A stretch of DNA of 64,000 nucleotides from an uncultured Flavobacteriales bacterium (GTDB lineage Bacteria; Bacteroidota; Bacteroidia; Flavobacteriales; JBLHRE01), in NCBI GenBank assembly GCA_937139155.1, contig CAKZPI010000011.1, positions 110,391 through 174,390 on the forward strand. The letters run 5' to 3'. The notes beneath the pieces are model-generated. The model was given only the letters and a program-made list of their open reading frames with translations. It did not search any database and was not told where the DNA came from. The first letter of the stretch is position 1, and each line of letters starts with the position of its first letter. Positions 9,183 through 20,516 of the stretch are shown piece by piece. Position numbers and translations under genes: made by a program.

Positions 9183-10835
9183 ATGAAAATTAGAGTGACA
9201 CTACTGCTTACCATGCTGGCTTCCTGGTCATTTTCTCAAACTCAACCCTTAGGTCCTCCAATCTCAGGCGTTTACATGAACTGTATGGATGAAATTGTGG
9301 ATCAGGCGGAGGGTTCTCCATATAATACGCAGTCGAATATGGACCCGTTCAATTGGTATATGAACTTATTCGATGATGCCCTTGTTCAGTACATGCCTGA
9401 TTATGATCTTGTTAATATATTTTGCCCGCCTGGTGGAATGCCACAAAACCGAATTAATTCCCGCTTAAATATTGCCTACAATTGGTACTCAGGTTTAGAG
9501 GCACACCTTGGGCAATACACGGATTATGGTTATGAAGGTCTTGAAATCGCAATGGTCGTTTACAATAGTTCAAATTTTCCGATAACAAAAACTAACGATT
9601 TTTTTATTGATCCCTCTGGACCGTCAATCCCTGCTGATTTGCCAGGTGGTCTAGGCTCCTTAATTGATAATTTAGACCTTAATTTTAATTGTAGTTCCTT
9701 AGGAAATGCAGAACAATCTCTACTTAGGGCAGCAGATTCAACTGATTTAGTTTTAACTATTAATGAGATTAATGAAATTCTTAATCCCGGTCCGCAAGCT
9801 ACTATTTCTCAAATAGTTCTTTCTGAAGTTGGCAAAAGAGCAGCAAGAGTGTTGTTTTCAAGATATCGGTTAAGTCGAAACGATACGGTAGCCCGGATAA
9901 ATTATTTAGCACTCCATCCAATGGCCATAAAAATTGATGCGCTAATCATTGAACATGAATATTGGCGTCCAAATTCACCCGGTAGCCCAACTTGGAACGA
10001 GCATAGGGATATGCTTGTGTTGTTGAGGAACTTAATTTGTAATGGTAATCGAGATATGCTCTTAGAGGATTACGTTGTCTTAGCCAATCCTTCCTCTCAA
10101 GGATATTCTAGTCCACCACCCTCAAAATCTCAACAAGCAGAGTTTATTAACATTTTTGCAGACGTAATAAATGTTTCTGCAATGGGGGAAAATACTTATG
10201 CAAGTTTGGACCGGTCTTGCCGTGATTTGGAGATTTATGGCCAACTTGCACGACCTTGCCTATTCAGGCCAATTTCTAATTTTTGGTCAAACGGCGCGTA
10301 CAATGGTGCAGCAACCAATGATTGGAATTGTGACAGAACTTTTTCTGGAACCCACTCTGGGGATGATCCTGGATTTTATTATGAAATTTCAGCAAATAAT
10401 GGCGATTGGAAAACTTTTGAAAATGATTTTAAGTTAGATTTTATCGCTCATAATTCAGGGGTCGGGTCTCCAGCCCTTAGTAATTGCCCAAATTTTACCG
10501 CACCAGGAGTTATTATGGTAGGGTATGTATGGAATAGTGCGTCGGAGCTCCTAATGAGTGGGTTTGATGTTGTTTATCCTAGAATTAAAAACACTGATTT
10601 ATCCAATATCGAACTAATTTATGATGTAGAAAGAAAAACATTAGTAATTGTTGATCAAAATTGCAATAACGGATACCTGGAAATTTATAATATACTTGGG
10701 GAACAGATTTTTGCTGAGAAATGGGCACCATCCTCAAACTTTCTGCAATTCCCAAAAATGACAGCAGGAACCTATGTTCTGAGGTATATTTCACAAATCG
10801 GTCATGTTAAATCAGAAAAAATAGTTGTTTGGTGA
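9183..10835 (+). CDS. Secreted protein with T9SS sorting domain, unknown function
   Basis: This protein of about 550 residues starts at the ATG for MKIRVTLLLTMLASWSFSQ, a clear signal peptide. An in-frame ATG 63 bases upstream would prepend a non-signal segment encoded by the T tract and is unlikely. The mature part (several NWY and CP motifs, a long helical-looking stretch around 200-350) matches no family I recognise. The C-terminus (YLEIYNILGEQIF ... AGTYVLRYISQIGHVKSEKIVV) is a type A sorting domain. The next gene starts inside this stop codon (GTGA), so the two are co-translated. The pair is bracketed by direct repeats of the groL 3' end, suggesting it was inserted there as a unit. Confidence 0.85.
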   Translation: MKIRVTLLLTMLASWSFSQTQPLGPPISGVYMNCMDEIVDQAEGSPYNTQSNMDPFNWYMNLFDDALVQYMPDYDLVNIFCPPGGMPQNRINSRLNIAYNWYSGLEAHLGQYTDYGYEGLEIAMVVYNSSNFPITKTNDFFIDPSGPSIPADLPGGLGSLIDNLDLNFNCSSLGNAEQSLLRAADSTDLVLTINEINEILNPGPQATISQIVLSEVGKRAARVLFSRYRLSRNDTVARINYLALHPMAIKIDALIIEHEYWRPNSPGSPTWNEHRDMLVLLRNLICNGNRDMLLEDYVVLANPSSQGYSSPPPSKSQQAEFINIFADVINVSAMGENTYASLDRSCRDLEIYGQLARPCLFRPISNFWSNGAYNGAATNDWNCDRTFSGTHSGDDPGFYYEISANNGDWKTFENDFKLDFIAHNSGVGSPALSNCPNFTAPGVIMVGYVWNSASELLMSGFDVVYPRIKNTDLSNIELIYDVERKTLVIVDQNCNNGYLEIYNILGEQIFAEKWAPSSNFLQFPKMTAGTYVLRYISQIGHVKSEKIVVW

Positions 10836-12253
10836 GGATTTCACTGTGGTTATTGCTACTAGGAGGGGTTTTTGTTTTTAAAACATCTCAGGCTCAATTT
10901 CAATATAATGCGTTTCCTGCTTCTGATCGAATGCTGCCCTGGCCTTCAATTGGTCATTCAGAAAAAGATTGGTTGTTCTTCATTGATGACGGCCAATTCT
11001 CGGTACCCAATGATTATTTGCTTAGGGTTGATCTTCAAAATAATCAGTTTAATGTCATGACAGGAATTGGATTGGCAAGTGGGTTCTATTTAAACGGAGA
11101 TTCCCTTTATGTCTTTCCCTTCGACAAGATGCTAGACTCGCTCAAACTGTATGTTCGAAATGGAAATGTATTTGTCAATACCTCATTTGAAAAAACCATT
11201 GATTACGATTTTATCTCGGGAATTGAGGATCGAATGATATGGATTAACCAAAGCGGAAGTCGATCTTTGGTGGAAATGACCACTAACTTTGATAGGGGGC
11301 CAACCGTTCATACTTACTCCAATGACTCCATTAGCCCGACCTCGACCCCTTTAGTTATTTCACGTGGTGGCTCTGGTTTTAGTGTTTTTAGCATTGAGAA
11401 TAATTACCTGCCCAACGGGCCAGTTAAACTATTTCATGAAAAGTTTGATTTCCAGTGGAATAGGTTGTCTGTTCACGCAGCCGACTTGATAGACGTTCTC
11501 CCCAATGGTACCCCAAATACAAATGAAGGCAATTCTGATAATCTGGTATACAGGGATGGATTTGTTTATACCGGTTTATTTACCAGGGACTTTGGAGGGG
11601 GAGGTCAAGATCCAAGCCATTTTACCATTTCAAAATTTGGGGCTGATTCGCTTAATTTTACATGGGCCATTTCTATTGACCTTGACTCTTTGGCCACTTG
11701 TTTAAATGGAAATCAAAGCCATTGGGTTCCAACTAGTTTTGATGTCGACTCAAATGGGAATATCTATTTAGCCATTAACTTTGGTTTTGAAACCATTGCC
11801 AGCTATGGAGCGAATACTTGGGTCTCAAAAATCTCATCTCAAGGCAATTTTGTTTGGTCCTCCTGTTTGAATCCTGACACTTCTAACTATGAGAGTTTGT
11901 TTCTTAGCGAGTTGATTGCGACTGATTCATCGATTATATGTTTCGGGGTAAGTGAGTTTGATGATTTCGAAAAACATTTGGTGTATGTGGAATTTGGAAA
12001 AGACGGACCTCCCTCTAATTATTTGGCATATCAAACTCCATTTATTCCTACCTCAAATAATTTTGTTTACCCCAACCCATCCAATGGTTTATTTAACTTG
12101 GAAGTAGAGACGGGCTTTTCAGTATTTAACTCATATGGCTTTTGTGTTCAACATAATCAAAAATCGGACTTAGTAGACTTGGAGGGATACCCAGCGGGAG
12201 TTTACTTTCTTAAAACTGACGGGGGAGCAATTTTTCGATTGGTTTTAATTTGA
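10832..12253 (+). CDS. Secreted protein with T9SS sorting domain, possible beta-propeller
   Basis: This protein of about 473 residues has a signal peptide (ISLWLLLLGGVFVFKTSQAQ). I choose the GTG at 10832, which overlaps the TGA of the preceding gene in GTGA; a TTG one codon earlier is the alternative. The mature part has recurring strands with DSNGNIYLAINFG and FGADSLNFTW motifs, resembling the SBBP/NHL-like propeller repeats common in such proteins, but I cannot assign a function. The C-terminal 70 residues (FVYPNPSNGLFNLEV ... PAGVYFLKTD) are a type A sorting domain. It converges on groL and shares the intervening terminator. Confidence 0.85.
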   Translation: MRISLWLLLLGGVFVFKTSQAQFQYNAFPASDRMLPWPSIGHSEKDWLFFIDDGQFSVPNDYLLRVDLQNNQFNVMTGIGLASGFYLNGDSLYVFPFDKMLDSLKLYVRNGNVFVNTSFEKTIDYDFISGIEDRMIWINQSGSRSLVEMTTNFDRGPTVHTYSNDSISPTSTPLVISRGGSGFSVFSIENNYLPNGPVKLFHEKFDFQWNRLSVHAADLIDVLPNGTPNTNEGNSDNLVYRDGFVYTGLFTRDFGGGGQDPSHFTISKFGADSLNFTWAISIDLDSLATCLNGNQSHWVPTSFDVDSNGNIYLAINFGFETIASYGANTWVSKISSQGNFVWSSCLNPDTSNYESLFLSELIATDSSIICFGVSEFDDFEKHLVYVEFGKDGPPSNYLAYQTPFIPTSNNFVYPNPSNGLFNLEVETGFSVFNSYGFCVQHNQKSDLVDLEGYPAGVYFLKTDGGAIFRLVLI

Positions 12254-12267
12254 TGCCAATTTGCAAC

Positions 12268-12298
12268 AAAAAAAGCTGCCCCAGTTATGAGACAGCTT
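12268..12298 (-). terminator. groES-groL terminator, probably bidirectional
   Basis: On the reverse strand AAGCTGTCTC pairs (with two G-U pairs) with GGGGCAGCTT and is followed by a run of seven T residues. It sits between the groL stop and the stop of the convergent secreted-protein gene. Confidence 0.8.
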
Positions 12299-12323
12299 CC
12301 TTCAGTTCTATTGATGGGTTTGA

Positions 12324-13967
<1,644 letters not shown>

Positions 13968-13990
13968 CTATTTTTTAAATGTTCTTTCAA

Positions 13991-14260
13991 TTATACTACT
14001 GCAAATACGTCTGATTCACGCATGATCAAAACGTCCTTACCATCTACTTTTAATTCTGTTCCAGAGTACTTTCCGTAAAGCACCTTGTCACCAATCTTCA
14101 GGGTGGTAGGTTCGTCTTTTTTACCAGGACCTACAGCTACAACAGTTCCTTGTTGAGGCTTTTCCTGTGCGGTATCAGGAATGATGATTCCTGAAGCGGT
14201 TTTGGTTTCGGCCTCTGCGGGCTCAACAACCACGCGATCGGCTAGTGGTTTAATGTTCAT
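13991..14260 (-). CDS. groES: Co-chaperonin GroES, 10 kDa subunit
   Basis: This 89-residue protein starts [18 protein letters not shown] and contains the mobile-loop region ([18 protein letters not shown]) and the [13 protein letters not shown] motif of GroES. It forms the heptameric lid of GroEL. It is first in a two-gene operon with groL and is separated from the upstream secG by a terminator. Confidence 0.99.
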   Translation of the reverse strand: MNIKPLADRVVVEPAEAETKTASGIIIPDTAQEKPQQGTVVAVGPGKKDEPTTLKIGDKVLYGKYSGTELKVDGKDVLIMRESDVFAVV

Positions 14261-14379
14261 CTGCTTATTTTTAAGTTAAACATGTTTTGTTTTGACGACC
14301 TTTCACTATCGAATTCTATGCCAGTGCATGTTCCGTGTAAGATTGTCAGCCATTCCTGTTTTCCCTGATTTTTGGGCAT

Positions 14380-14415
14380 AAAAAAATGCCAGTCTGTCTG
14401 TCAAACTGGCATTTT
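14380..14415 (-). terminator. Terminator of the miaB-secG operon
   Basis: AAATGCCAGT and ACTGGCATTT form a perfect 10-base stem around an 11-base loop, followed on the reverse strand by a run of T residues. It lies 20 bases after secG and upstream of groES. Confidence 0.88.
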
Positions 14416-14434
14416 GAAATTCGTTTTGTCAGGA

Positions 14435-14833
14435 TTACTCTGACTCTGACTCTCCTTCCGGTTCTGACTCGGCAGGTACGTCTTCTACCTCAGGAATTTC
14501 AGTAACGATGTTTCCATCCTGTCCTTGAGGGGCTTGGTTAGGAACCATTCCTGGTCCACCAGTATTTAATTCAATTTGTGAATCAGGGGTTCCTGAAACA
14601 TCTGCACGGTCAATGGTGAAATTGCTGATTAATGCCAAGGCAGCTATGGCCGCAGCAAGGGTCCATGTAGCCTTGTCTAGAAAGTCAGTGGTCTTCTGTA
14701 CACCCATCATTTGTTGGGCTCCTCCTCCAAAGGCTGAAGACAGTCCTCCTCCTTTCGGATTTTGAACTAAAATCACCAAAATCAGCAAAATGCTGCAAAT
14801 TACTATCAATACCGAGATTAGGGCAAACAACAT
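14435..14833 (-). CDS. secG: Preprotein translocase subunit SecG
   Basis: This 132-residue inner-membrane protein has a first membrane helix (LISVLIVICSILLILVILVQ), the SecG signature NPKGGGLSSAFGGG, and a second helix (TWTLAAAIAALALISNF). An acidic, Pro/Glu-rich C-terminal tail of about 55 residues makes it longer than E. coli SecG, as is usual in Bacteroidota. It assists SecYEG export, the first step for all T9SS cargo here. It is the last gene of the miaB operon, 13 bases after the acidic TPR gene. Confidence 0.95.
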   Translation of the reverse strand: MLFALISVLIVICSILLILVILVQNPKGGGLSSAFGGGAQQMMGVQKTTDFLDKATWTLAAAIAALALISNFTIDRADVSGTPDSQIELNTGGPGMVPNQAPQGQDGNIVTEIPEVEDVPAESEPEGESESE

Positions 14834-14846
14834 AAGTTCTTGATTA

Positions 14847-17171
14847 TTATTTCTTTAACTTCTTTTTCAGTTGGGAAATTTGGTCGGCAAATAAATTACT
14901 TTTTTCGGGATATTTCAAGCGTAATATCTTATAAGCTTGAATTGCCTTGTCATAATACCCCTGAGCAACATAAATTTTGGCCAAGGTTTCCGTGGCGTTC
15001 TCTTCATTATCTTGAGAGGATATCTGGGCCAAATCCACACTCGGCTTCTTCGGCTTCGGCTTGTCTCGGTTGGGTTTCAGCTTGATTTCTTCAAAATCAT
15101 CTTCCCCTTTCTGACGGGTCTCAACCGTGTATGATGCCGCCCGAGCAGATGCCGCAATATTTTTTTCTAAATCTTCTTTTGCCTTCTGCATTTCATCCGG
15201 ACCCGAATCAAGCTTTGGCCGGTTTTTTGGCTTCACATATTCAATGCCTTCATCCGGATCGTCAAGGTCTATTTTTCGAACCCGAACCTCCGGCATTAAA
15301 CGAACCTTAGGACGGGTAGGGGGTTTGGGCTTGTCCTCCTCCTCATCTTCTTTTTCAAGATCTACTTTGGTAACCTCAGGCTTTTTGTCTGAGCTCTTAG
15401 CTTCCTCCTCTTTTTCCTCATCCTCCTCTCTTTTTCCTGCTTCCGTCTCCTTTACATCTACTTGAGACTCTTCTTCTGACTCCATTGAGTCTTCCGCTTC
15501 ATGTTCTGAAACAGGTTCGCCTTCTTTCTCGAGTTCAATCGTCTCTTCAGGTTTAGGGTCCTTGGTTTCTTCAGATTCAGAGGGGTCTACCTCAGCTTCA
15601 GCAACTTTCTCCTTAGGGCTTGAATCCGTTTCACCCCTTTTTTCTTCCGACTGGATTTCTTCTTCCGAAATTTCAGCATCCGACTCAAGCTCAGGTTCTG
15701 AGGATCCCCCGCTTTCTGATTGCTTTGAATCTTCTTCTTCAGTGGATTCAGCCAAGCTTTCAGAGGAAATTTCATCCTCATCAAGGACTTCTTCCTCTTC
15801 AGTTTCGCCCATGGCGCCTTCGTCTACTGCATCATCTTCTAAGGTTTCTTGATCAGCGGCGGGAACGGTTTCGGCGGCTTGTGATGAACCCTCTTCCTCA
15901 TCTTCCTCCGCGTAAAACTGGGTTTCTTCTTTTTTTACTTCTTCGTCCTCTATATGGTCTTCGCTTGAATCCTGGCCTTCATCTTCCTCGGTGCTTGCCT
16001 CTTGGTTTCCGAAACTCTTCAACCGATCTGCCAAGGATTTCGGGCCTTCTTCTTCTTCTTCTTCTTCCTCCGTAGCTTTATTTCCTCCGAAACTTGTAAC
16101 CTGCATGCTGCTGTCCTCCATCGGATTATAATCCTTGGTTGCGGAGCTATCTTTTTCTTCTGGCTCAAGAATTAAATCTTCCTTTGACTCAATTTCAACA
16201 GGAGGATTTTCTTCAATAACTTCATCTTTTGGTTCCTCCTCAAGATCTTTTACCAGCTCAGGTTCTGGGATTTCTTCAAGGTTGGATTTGTCCTTCTTGC
16301 CGAAAAGTCGAGCGAAAAACCCTTTCTTCTGAGCTTTTTGCTCTCTTTGCGTATCAATCGATTCTTCTTCTATTTCTTCGGAAACATCAGCACCTTCCTC
16401 AAGCTCTTCTTCAAATTCATTTGATTCAGAATCCTCTACATCACTAGGGCTATCTTCAATTTCGTCTTCCAATAGAGCCTGACTGGTACTTTCTACTTCA
16501 TTCTCTTCTACCTCTTCTTCCTTCTCTTTATTGGAAGGTTCTGGACTTTCTGCCTCGGGTTTTTCCTCCGAAACTGGATGCGCCAGATTTAGGTTCTCTG
16601 GTGTGATCTCAGGCCTTTGTTCTTCTTCCTCCTCAATTTCTGCGGTGGCGGTTTCAGCAGAAAGCCCTTCTGAAAAATCTTCTTTAGGCTCAACCCCATC
16701 TTCATTTAGAGGAAGCTTATGAGCTTCTTCCCCTTCCTCCTTTTCAAACTCAGCTATTTCAGAAAGCTGCAACCACTCGCTAAAGCGGAATCGATCTCTA
16801 GGGGTGATGGGTATTAGTTCACCCGTATCCTGATCAGAGGGGAGGGGTCCTGCTTGAAGGTCGGGGTTCTGCGAGCTAAGCACCATGGACGAGTCTTCCA
16901 GGGGCTCTGTGCTTTTATCGGGTGCCGACCGGGAAATATCTTGGGTAGGCACCTCAATCCACTCCCATAGCTTTTCCCTTGAAAAGGTATAAGCGGCAGT
17001 AAGGCAAAGGGTTTCTTTGAATTTGGTAGACCCTTTTTCTTGCAAGGTCTTAACTTGAATCAACCGGGCAGGCTGACAATAAGGATGCTCATCTAAGATC
17101 TTTTTGATCTCAAGATTATTTTCGAGCTTTTCTTGCCCTTCAAGCAATTGTAAGAATTTACCTGCCTCCAT
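14847..17171 (-). CDS. Large acidic protein with C-terminal TPR
   Basis: This 774-residue protein has three parts. Residues 1-100 form a compact conserved-looking start (LEGQEKLENNLEIKKIL, HPYCQPARLIQVKTLQ). Residues about 110-560 are an extremely Glu/Ser/Asp-rich disordered region, interrupted by a basic patch (KKGFFARLFGKKDK) near residue 290. The end (about 715-774) is a TPR-like pair (TLAKIYVAQGYYDKAIQAYKILRLKYPEKS). No signal peptide or membrane helix is visible, so it is probably cytoplasmic. Genes of this form between lptE and secG are seen in Bacteroidota, but the function is unknown. It begins immediately after the lptE stop. Long antisense open frames here are by-products of the GAA/GAG-rich composition. 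Confidence 0.8.
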   Translation of the reverse strand: MEAGKFLQLLEGQEKLENNLEIKKILDEHPYCQPARLIQVKTLQEKGSTKFKETLCLTAAYTFSREKLWEWIEVPTQDISRSAPDKSTEPLEDSSMVLSSQNPDLQAGPLPSDQDTGELIPITPRDRFRFSEWLQLSEIAEFEKEEGEEAHKLPLNEDGVEPKEDFSEGLSAETATAEIEEEEEQRPEITPENLNLAHPVSEEKPEAESPEPSNKEKEEEVEENEVESTSQALLEDEIEDSPSDVEDSESNEFEEELEEGADVSEEIEEESIDTQREQKAQKKGFFARLFGKKDKSNLEEIPEPELVKDLEEEPKDEVIEENPPVEIESKEDLILEPEEKDSSATKDYNPMEDSSMQVTSFGGNKATEEEEEEEEGPKSLADRLKSFGNQEASTEEDEGQDSSEDHIEDEEVKKEETQFYAEEDEEEGSSQAAETVPAADQETLEDDAVDEGAMGETEEEEVLDEDEISSESLAESTEEEDSKQSESGGSSEPELESDAEISEEEIQSEEKRGETDSSPKEKVAEAEVDPSESEETKDPKPEETIELEKEGEPVSEHEAEDSMESEEESQVDVKETEAGKREEDEEKEEEAKSSDKKPEVTKVDLEKEDEEEDKPKPPTRPKVRLMPEVRVRKIDLDDPDEGIEYVKPKNRPKLDSGPDEMQKAKEDLEKNIAASARAASYTVETRQKGEDDFEEIKLKPNRDKPKPKKPSVDLAQISSQDNEENATETLAKIYVAQGYYDKAIQAYKILRLKYPEKSNLFADQISQLKKKLKK

Positions 17172-17666
17172 TTACCAGTTTACTACGGCTTTATTAAATA
17201 TGTTTTGAACCAATTCTTGGGTGATTTCCTCAACCAGCTGGTCTTCAATACTAGCAATGTTTTCTGAGCTAGGAAAATCTGAAAACCTTGAAAACCTTTG
17301 TTGGAAGTCTTTTTCAGGGCTTACTGAATTAAAAAACCGAACATTTACCGTAATGGTTAAGCGGTTTTGACTTGCCGTTTGATCTGAAGTAACCGATACC
17401 GGCCGAACCGAGTAATCCACGATTTCCCCTTCAAAATGGAGGTCTCCACCCTTGGTGATCAAATTTAAATTGGTTTGCTGAATGAATTGATCTTTCAAGG
17501 CCTCAGTAAATGTCTGACTAAGGGTTGGATTTACCAAATTGGCTTGATTTGGGAAAAAAGCCACCGAAAGAGTTTCTACTTCCGGAGAAATACTAGCTCC
17601 TGTGAAACTATAAACTCCACAAGCTTGAGTTATTAGTAAGCTGAATATGAAGAAAATACTTCTCAC
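17172..17666 (-). CDS. lptE: LptE-family LPS-assembly lipoprotein
   Basis: This 164-residue protein has an N-terminal lipoprotein signal ([16 protein letters not shown], with the modified Cys in QAC). It continues with the LptE-like pattern of a [11 protein letters not shown] strand, a TEALKDQF helix and a VTVNVRF strand ending in an [13 protein letters not shown] helix. LptE plugs and assembles the LptD barrel that inserts lipopolysaccharide in the outer membrane. The gene overlaps the upstream sigma-54 activator by 4 bases (ATGA) and directly abuts the acidic TPR gene. Confidence 0.85.
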   Translation of the reverse strand: MRSIFFIFSLLITQACGVYSFTGASISPEVETLSVAFFPNQANLVNPTLSQTFTEALKDQFIQQTNLNLITKGGDLHFEGEIVDYSVRPVSVTSDQTASQNRLTITVNVRFFNSVSPEKDFQQRFSRFSDFPSSENIASIEDQLVEEITQELVQNIFNKAVVNW

Positions 17667-18922
17667 AGATCGTATTGTTTTATTTTTCGGTACAAGGTGC
17701 GTTCAGAAATTCCCAGGTCTTTTGCTGCCAATTTCCGTTTCCCTTGGTTTCTTTCAAGGGCCTCTTTGATTAGGTCTATTTCTGTTTCTTGAAGGCTTTT
17801 GGGCTTTTCTTCGGCATCTTCAATCACCTCGTATCCTGAAGAATCGTTTTTCTCCATTCCGGTCATTTCTTCCACCTCCTCTTCAATTCGAGTCAATTCC
17901 TTGGCATCTTCATTATTGTCGGGCTTGTAGTCAGCGTAGATTTTATGAATAAGTTGAGCGTTTTCTTTGCTTACCTCCATGCCCGAAGAACTGTCTTTCA
18001 TCAATTCAAGGGTAAGCTTTTTCAAATCGTTTAGATCGGCCTTCATGTCAAAGAGCACCTTGTATAAAATGTCTCTTTCTGAGCTGAAATTACTTTCCTT
18101 CTTCTCCTCTTTATTTAAAAGCATAGGAAGTCGGCTGGTGCCGATGTTGGGAAGGTAGTTTTTCAGCACTTCAGCGCTCACCTCTCTTTTCTCTTCCAGA
18201 ACAGAAATTTGTTCCGCAAAATTTTTCAATTGGCGAATGTTTCCGGGCCATTCATAGGTCTCCAACTGCTGAACGGCCTCATCGCTCAATCGAACTGGGG
18301 GTACCCGATACTTGTCTGCAAAATCAGCCGCAAACTTCCGAAACAAAAGGTGGATGTCTCCCTTCCTTTCCCGCAAAGGAGGGATGGAAATATGCACGGT
18401 ATTCAATCGGTAGTAAAGGTCTTCCCTAAACTTGCCCTTATCAATGGCTTCGGGTACATTTACATTGGTGGCAGCCACCACGCGAACATTGGTTTTTAAA
18501 ACCTTACTTGACCCTACTTTTAAGAATTCTCCAGTTTCAAGAACCCTCAATAGGCGAACTTGAGTAGCTAGGGGTAGTTCAGCAACTTCATCTAGAAAAA
18601 TGGTACCTCCATCCGCCACCTCAAAATAGCCTTGGCGAGAACCAGTAGCTCCGGTAAACGAGCCTTTTTCATGGCCGAAAAGCTCCGAGTCAATGGTTCC
18701 TTCGGGTATGGCACCGCAGTTTACGGCTATGTAGGCATTGTGTTTGCGAGAAGATAATTGGTGAATGATTTTAGGCATGGCCTCTTTACCTGTACCACTT
18801 TCACCGGTAATCATCACAGAGATGTCAGTGGCGGCTACCATCATGGCCTTTTTGATGGCTCGGTCAAGCAAAGGAGAGTTTCCTATGATTCCAAATCGCT
18901 GTTTGATTTCCCTTTCTTTCAT
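17663..18922 (-). CDS. Sigma-54-dependent transcriptional activator without a receiver domain
   Basis: This protein of about 419 residues starts at [11 protein letters not shown], whose ATG overlaps the miaB stop (ATGA); an upstream in-frame ATG would extend 13 codons into miaB. The AAA+ domain fills residues 10-240: Walker A GESGTGKE (40-47), GSFTGA loop (87-92; the usual sigma-54 contact loop is GAFTGA), Walker [15 protein letters not shown] Glu/Asp-rich linker follows, then a Fis-type helix-turn-helix at the end ([24 protein letters not shown]). No receiver, GAF or PAS domain is present, so activity must be set by partners or by expression. Its targets may include the envelope genes of its own operon, but that is inference. 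Confidence 0.92.
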   Translation of the reverse strand: MKEREIKQRFGIIGNSPLLDRAIKKAMMVAATDISVMITGESGTGKEAMPKIIHQLSSRKHNAYIAVNCGAIPEGTIDSELFGHEKGSFTGATGSRQGYFEVADGGTIFLDEVAELPLATQVRLLRVLETGEFLKVGSSKVLKTNVRVVAATNVNVPEAIDKGKFREDLYYRLNTVHISIPPLRERKGDIHLLFRKFAADFADKYRVPPVRLSDEAVQQLETYEWPGNIRQLKNFAEQISVLEEKREVSAEVLKNYLPNIGTSRLPMLLNKEEKKESNFSSERDILYKVLFDMKADLNDLKKLTLELMKDSSSGMEVSKENAQLIHKIYADYKPDNNEDAKELTRIEEEVEEMTGMEKNDSSGYEVIEDAEEKPKSLQETEIDLIKEALERNQGKRKLAAKDLGISERTLYRKIKQYDL

Positions 18923-20367
18923 CCTTCCACGCGTTTTCCTAATAGGGTTGCGGCCGTGCAATCATGCACCTTAACATGCACGTAATCTCCGGGTTTCTCA
19001 TCGGATTTCGGAAAAACAACAACCGTATTCTGAGTGGTTCTTCCGTACCATTCTTGGTCAGAACGCTTTGATAGACCTTCAATCAAAACCTCATGCACCT
19101 TCCCAACATAAGTCTTGTTTCTTTCAAGAGAATGCTGGTTTTGTTTTTCGATGATTTCACTCAGCCGTCTTTTTTTCACATCGTGCGGAACGTCGTCTAC
19201 AAATTTCTTCTGGGCGACCGTATTTGGGCGTTCGGAATACATAAACATGTATCCGAAGTCATATTTCACATAATCCATTAGGTCAAGGGTGGCCTGATGG
19301 TCTTCTTCCGTCTCTGAACAAAAGCCAGCAATGATGTCTTGTGAAATTGCACATTCAGGAATGATTCTACGAATGGCCTCAATTCGGTTTTTGTACCAAT
19401 CAGAGGTATATCCTCGGTTCATGAGCTCTAGAACCCTTGATGACCCTGATTGCACGGGTAAGTGAATGTATTTGCAAATGTTCTTATGGGCCGCCATTAC
19501 ATGCAAAACCTCGTCGGTCATGTCTTTGGGGTGAGAGGTTGAAAACCGAACTCGAACATTCGGTGCAGCCTGGGCAACCATGCCCAATAAGCCAGCAAAG
19601 TTCACGCTGCTTTCTCTTTCCTCCTCGGTAAGTTTTTTGAAATCTTTCTTAGGGCCCCCTCCATACCATAAGAAAGAATCCACGTTCTGACCCAATAAGG
19701 TTACTTCTTTATATCCCTTTTCAGCCAAATCTTTCACCTCGTTCACAATGCTTTCCGGGTCTCGACTTCTTTCCCTTCCTCGGGTAAAGGGTACCACACA
19801 GAAGGTGCACATATTATCGCAACCACGCATGATGCTTACAAAAGCCGTAACTCCATTTCCGCCTAAGCGAACTGGGGAAATATCAGCATAGGTTTCTTCC
19901 TTGCTCAAAATAACATTTACCGCCTTGCGTCCGTCTTTTACTTCTTCCACAAGCCCGGGTAGGTCGCGGTAAGCATCCGGACCCACAACTAGATCAACCA
20001 GTTTTTCTTCTTCCAGAAACTTGCTTTTCAGGCGCTCAGCCATACAGCCCAAGACACCAACAGTCATTGAAGGCTGTTGCTTTTTAACGCTATTGTAAAA
20101 ATCCAACCTTTTCCGAACCGTTTGCTCAGCCTTTTCCCGAATTGAACAGGTGTTTATTAGCACCAAATCTGCTTCCTCAGCATTTCGGGTGGTGGCATAT
20201 CCATTGTCTTCTAAAATTGACGCTACAATTTCAGAATCAGAGAAATTCATCTGACAACCATAGCTTTCAATCAAAACTTTTCTGCTTTTATTGTCCTGAT
20301 TTTCCAGTTTTAAGGCCTCCCCTTGTCGGGATTCATCCATCTCTTTAACCGCCTTTTCCTCAAGCAT
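18919..20367 (-). CDS. miaB: tRNA-2-methylthio-N6-dimethylallyladenosine synthase
   Basis: This radical-SAM methylthiotransferase of about 482 residues modifies A37 of tRNAs reading UNN codons. Its N-terminal UPF0004 domain has the cysteines of [17 protein letters not shown] and VGVLGCMAE. The radical SAM motif is CDNMCTFC, and a TRAM domain ([17 protein letters not shown]) lies at the end. I place the start at [10 protein letters not shown], because a TACCTTTG -7-type box (20392-20399, reverse) implies transcription begins after the upstream in-frame ATG at 20409. It heads the operon miaB, sigma-54 activator, lptE, acidic TPR gene, secG. Confidence 0.95.
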   Translation of the reverse strand: MLEEKAVKEMDESRQGEALKLENQDNKSRKVLIESYGCQMNFSDSEIVASILEDNGYATTRNAEEADLVLINTCSIREKAEQTVRKRLDFYNSVKKQQPSMTVGVLGCMAERLKSKFLEEEKLVDLVVGPDAYRDLPGLVEEVKDGRKAVNVILSKEETYADISPVRLGGNGVTAFVSIMRGCDNMCTFCVVPFTRGRERSRDPESIVNEVKDLAEKGYKEVTLLGQNVDSFLWYGGGPKKDFKKLTEEERESSVNFAGLLGMVAQAAPNVRVRFSTSHPKDMTDEVLHVMAAHKNICKYIHLPVQSGSSRVLELMNRGYTSDWYKNRIEAIRRIIPECAISQDIIAGFCSETEEDHQATLDLMDYVKYDFGYMFMYSERPNTVAQKKFVDDVPHDVKKRRLSEIIEKQNQHSLERNKTYVGKVHEVLIEGLSKRSDQEWYGRTTQNTVVVFPKSDEKPGDYVHVKVHDCTAATLLGKRVEG

Positions 20368-20516
20368 TTTAACCTTTTTTATACGTTGCGGCAAAGGTAT
20401 GTAAATCAAGTGGCATATGACAGGATGTCAGACCTGATTTTCCTCGGTCTTCAAAACATATGATGTCAATTCACTTACTTTGCACCACTCAATAAGAGGT
20501 AAACGGAAGAAATTAC

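Noticed and set aside
15127..16722. Several long open frames antisense to the acidic TPR gene
   Set aside because: They are Ser/Leu/Pro low-complexity translations of the opposite strand of GAA/GAG-rich DNA and have no starts, signals or neighbours that support them.
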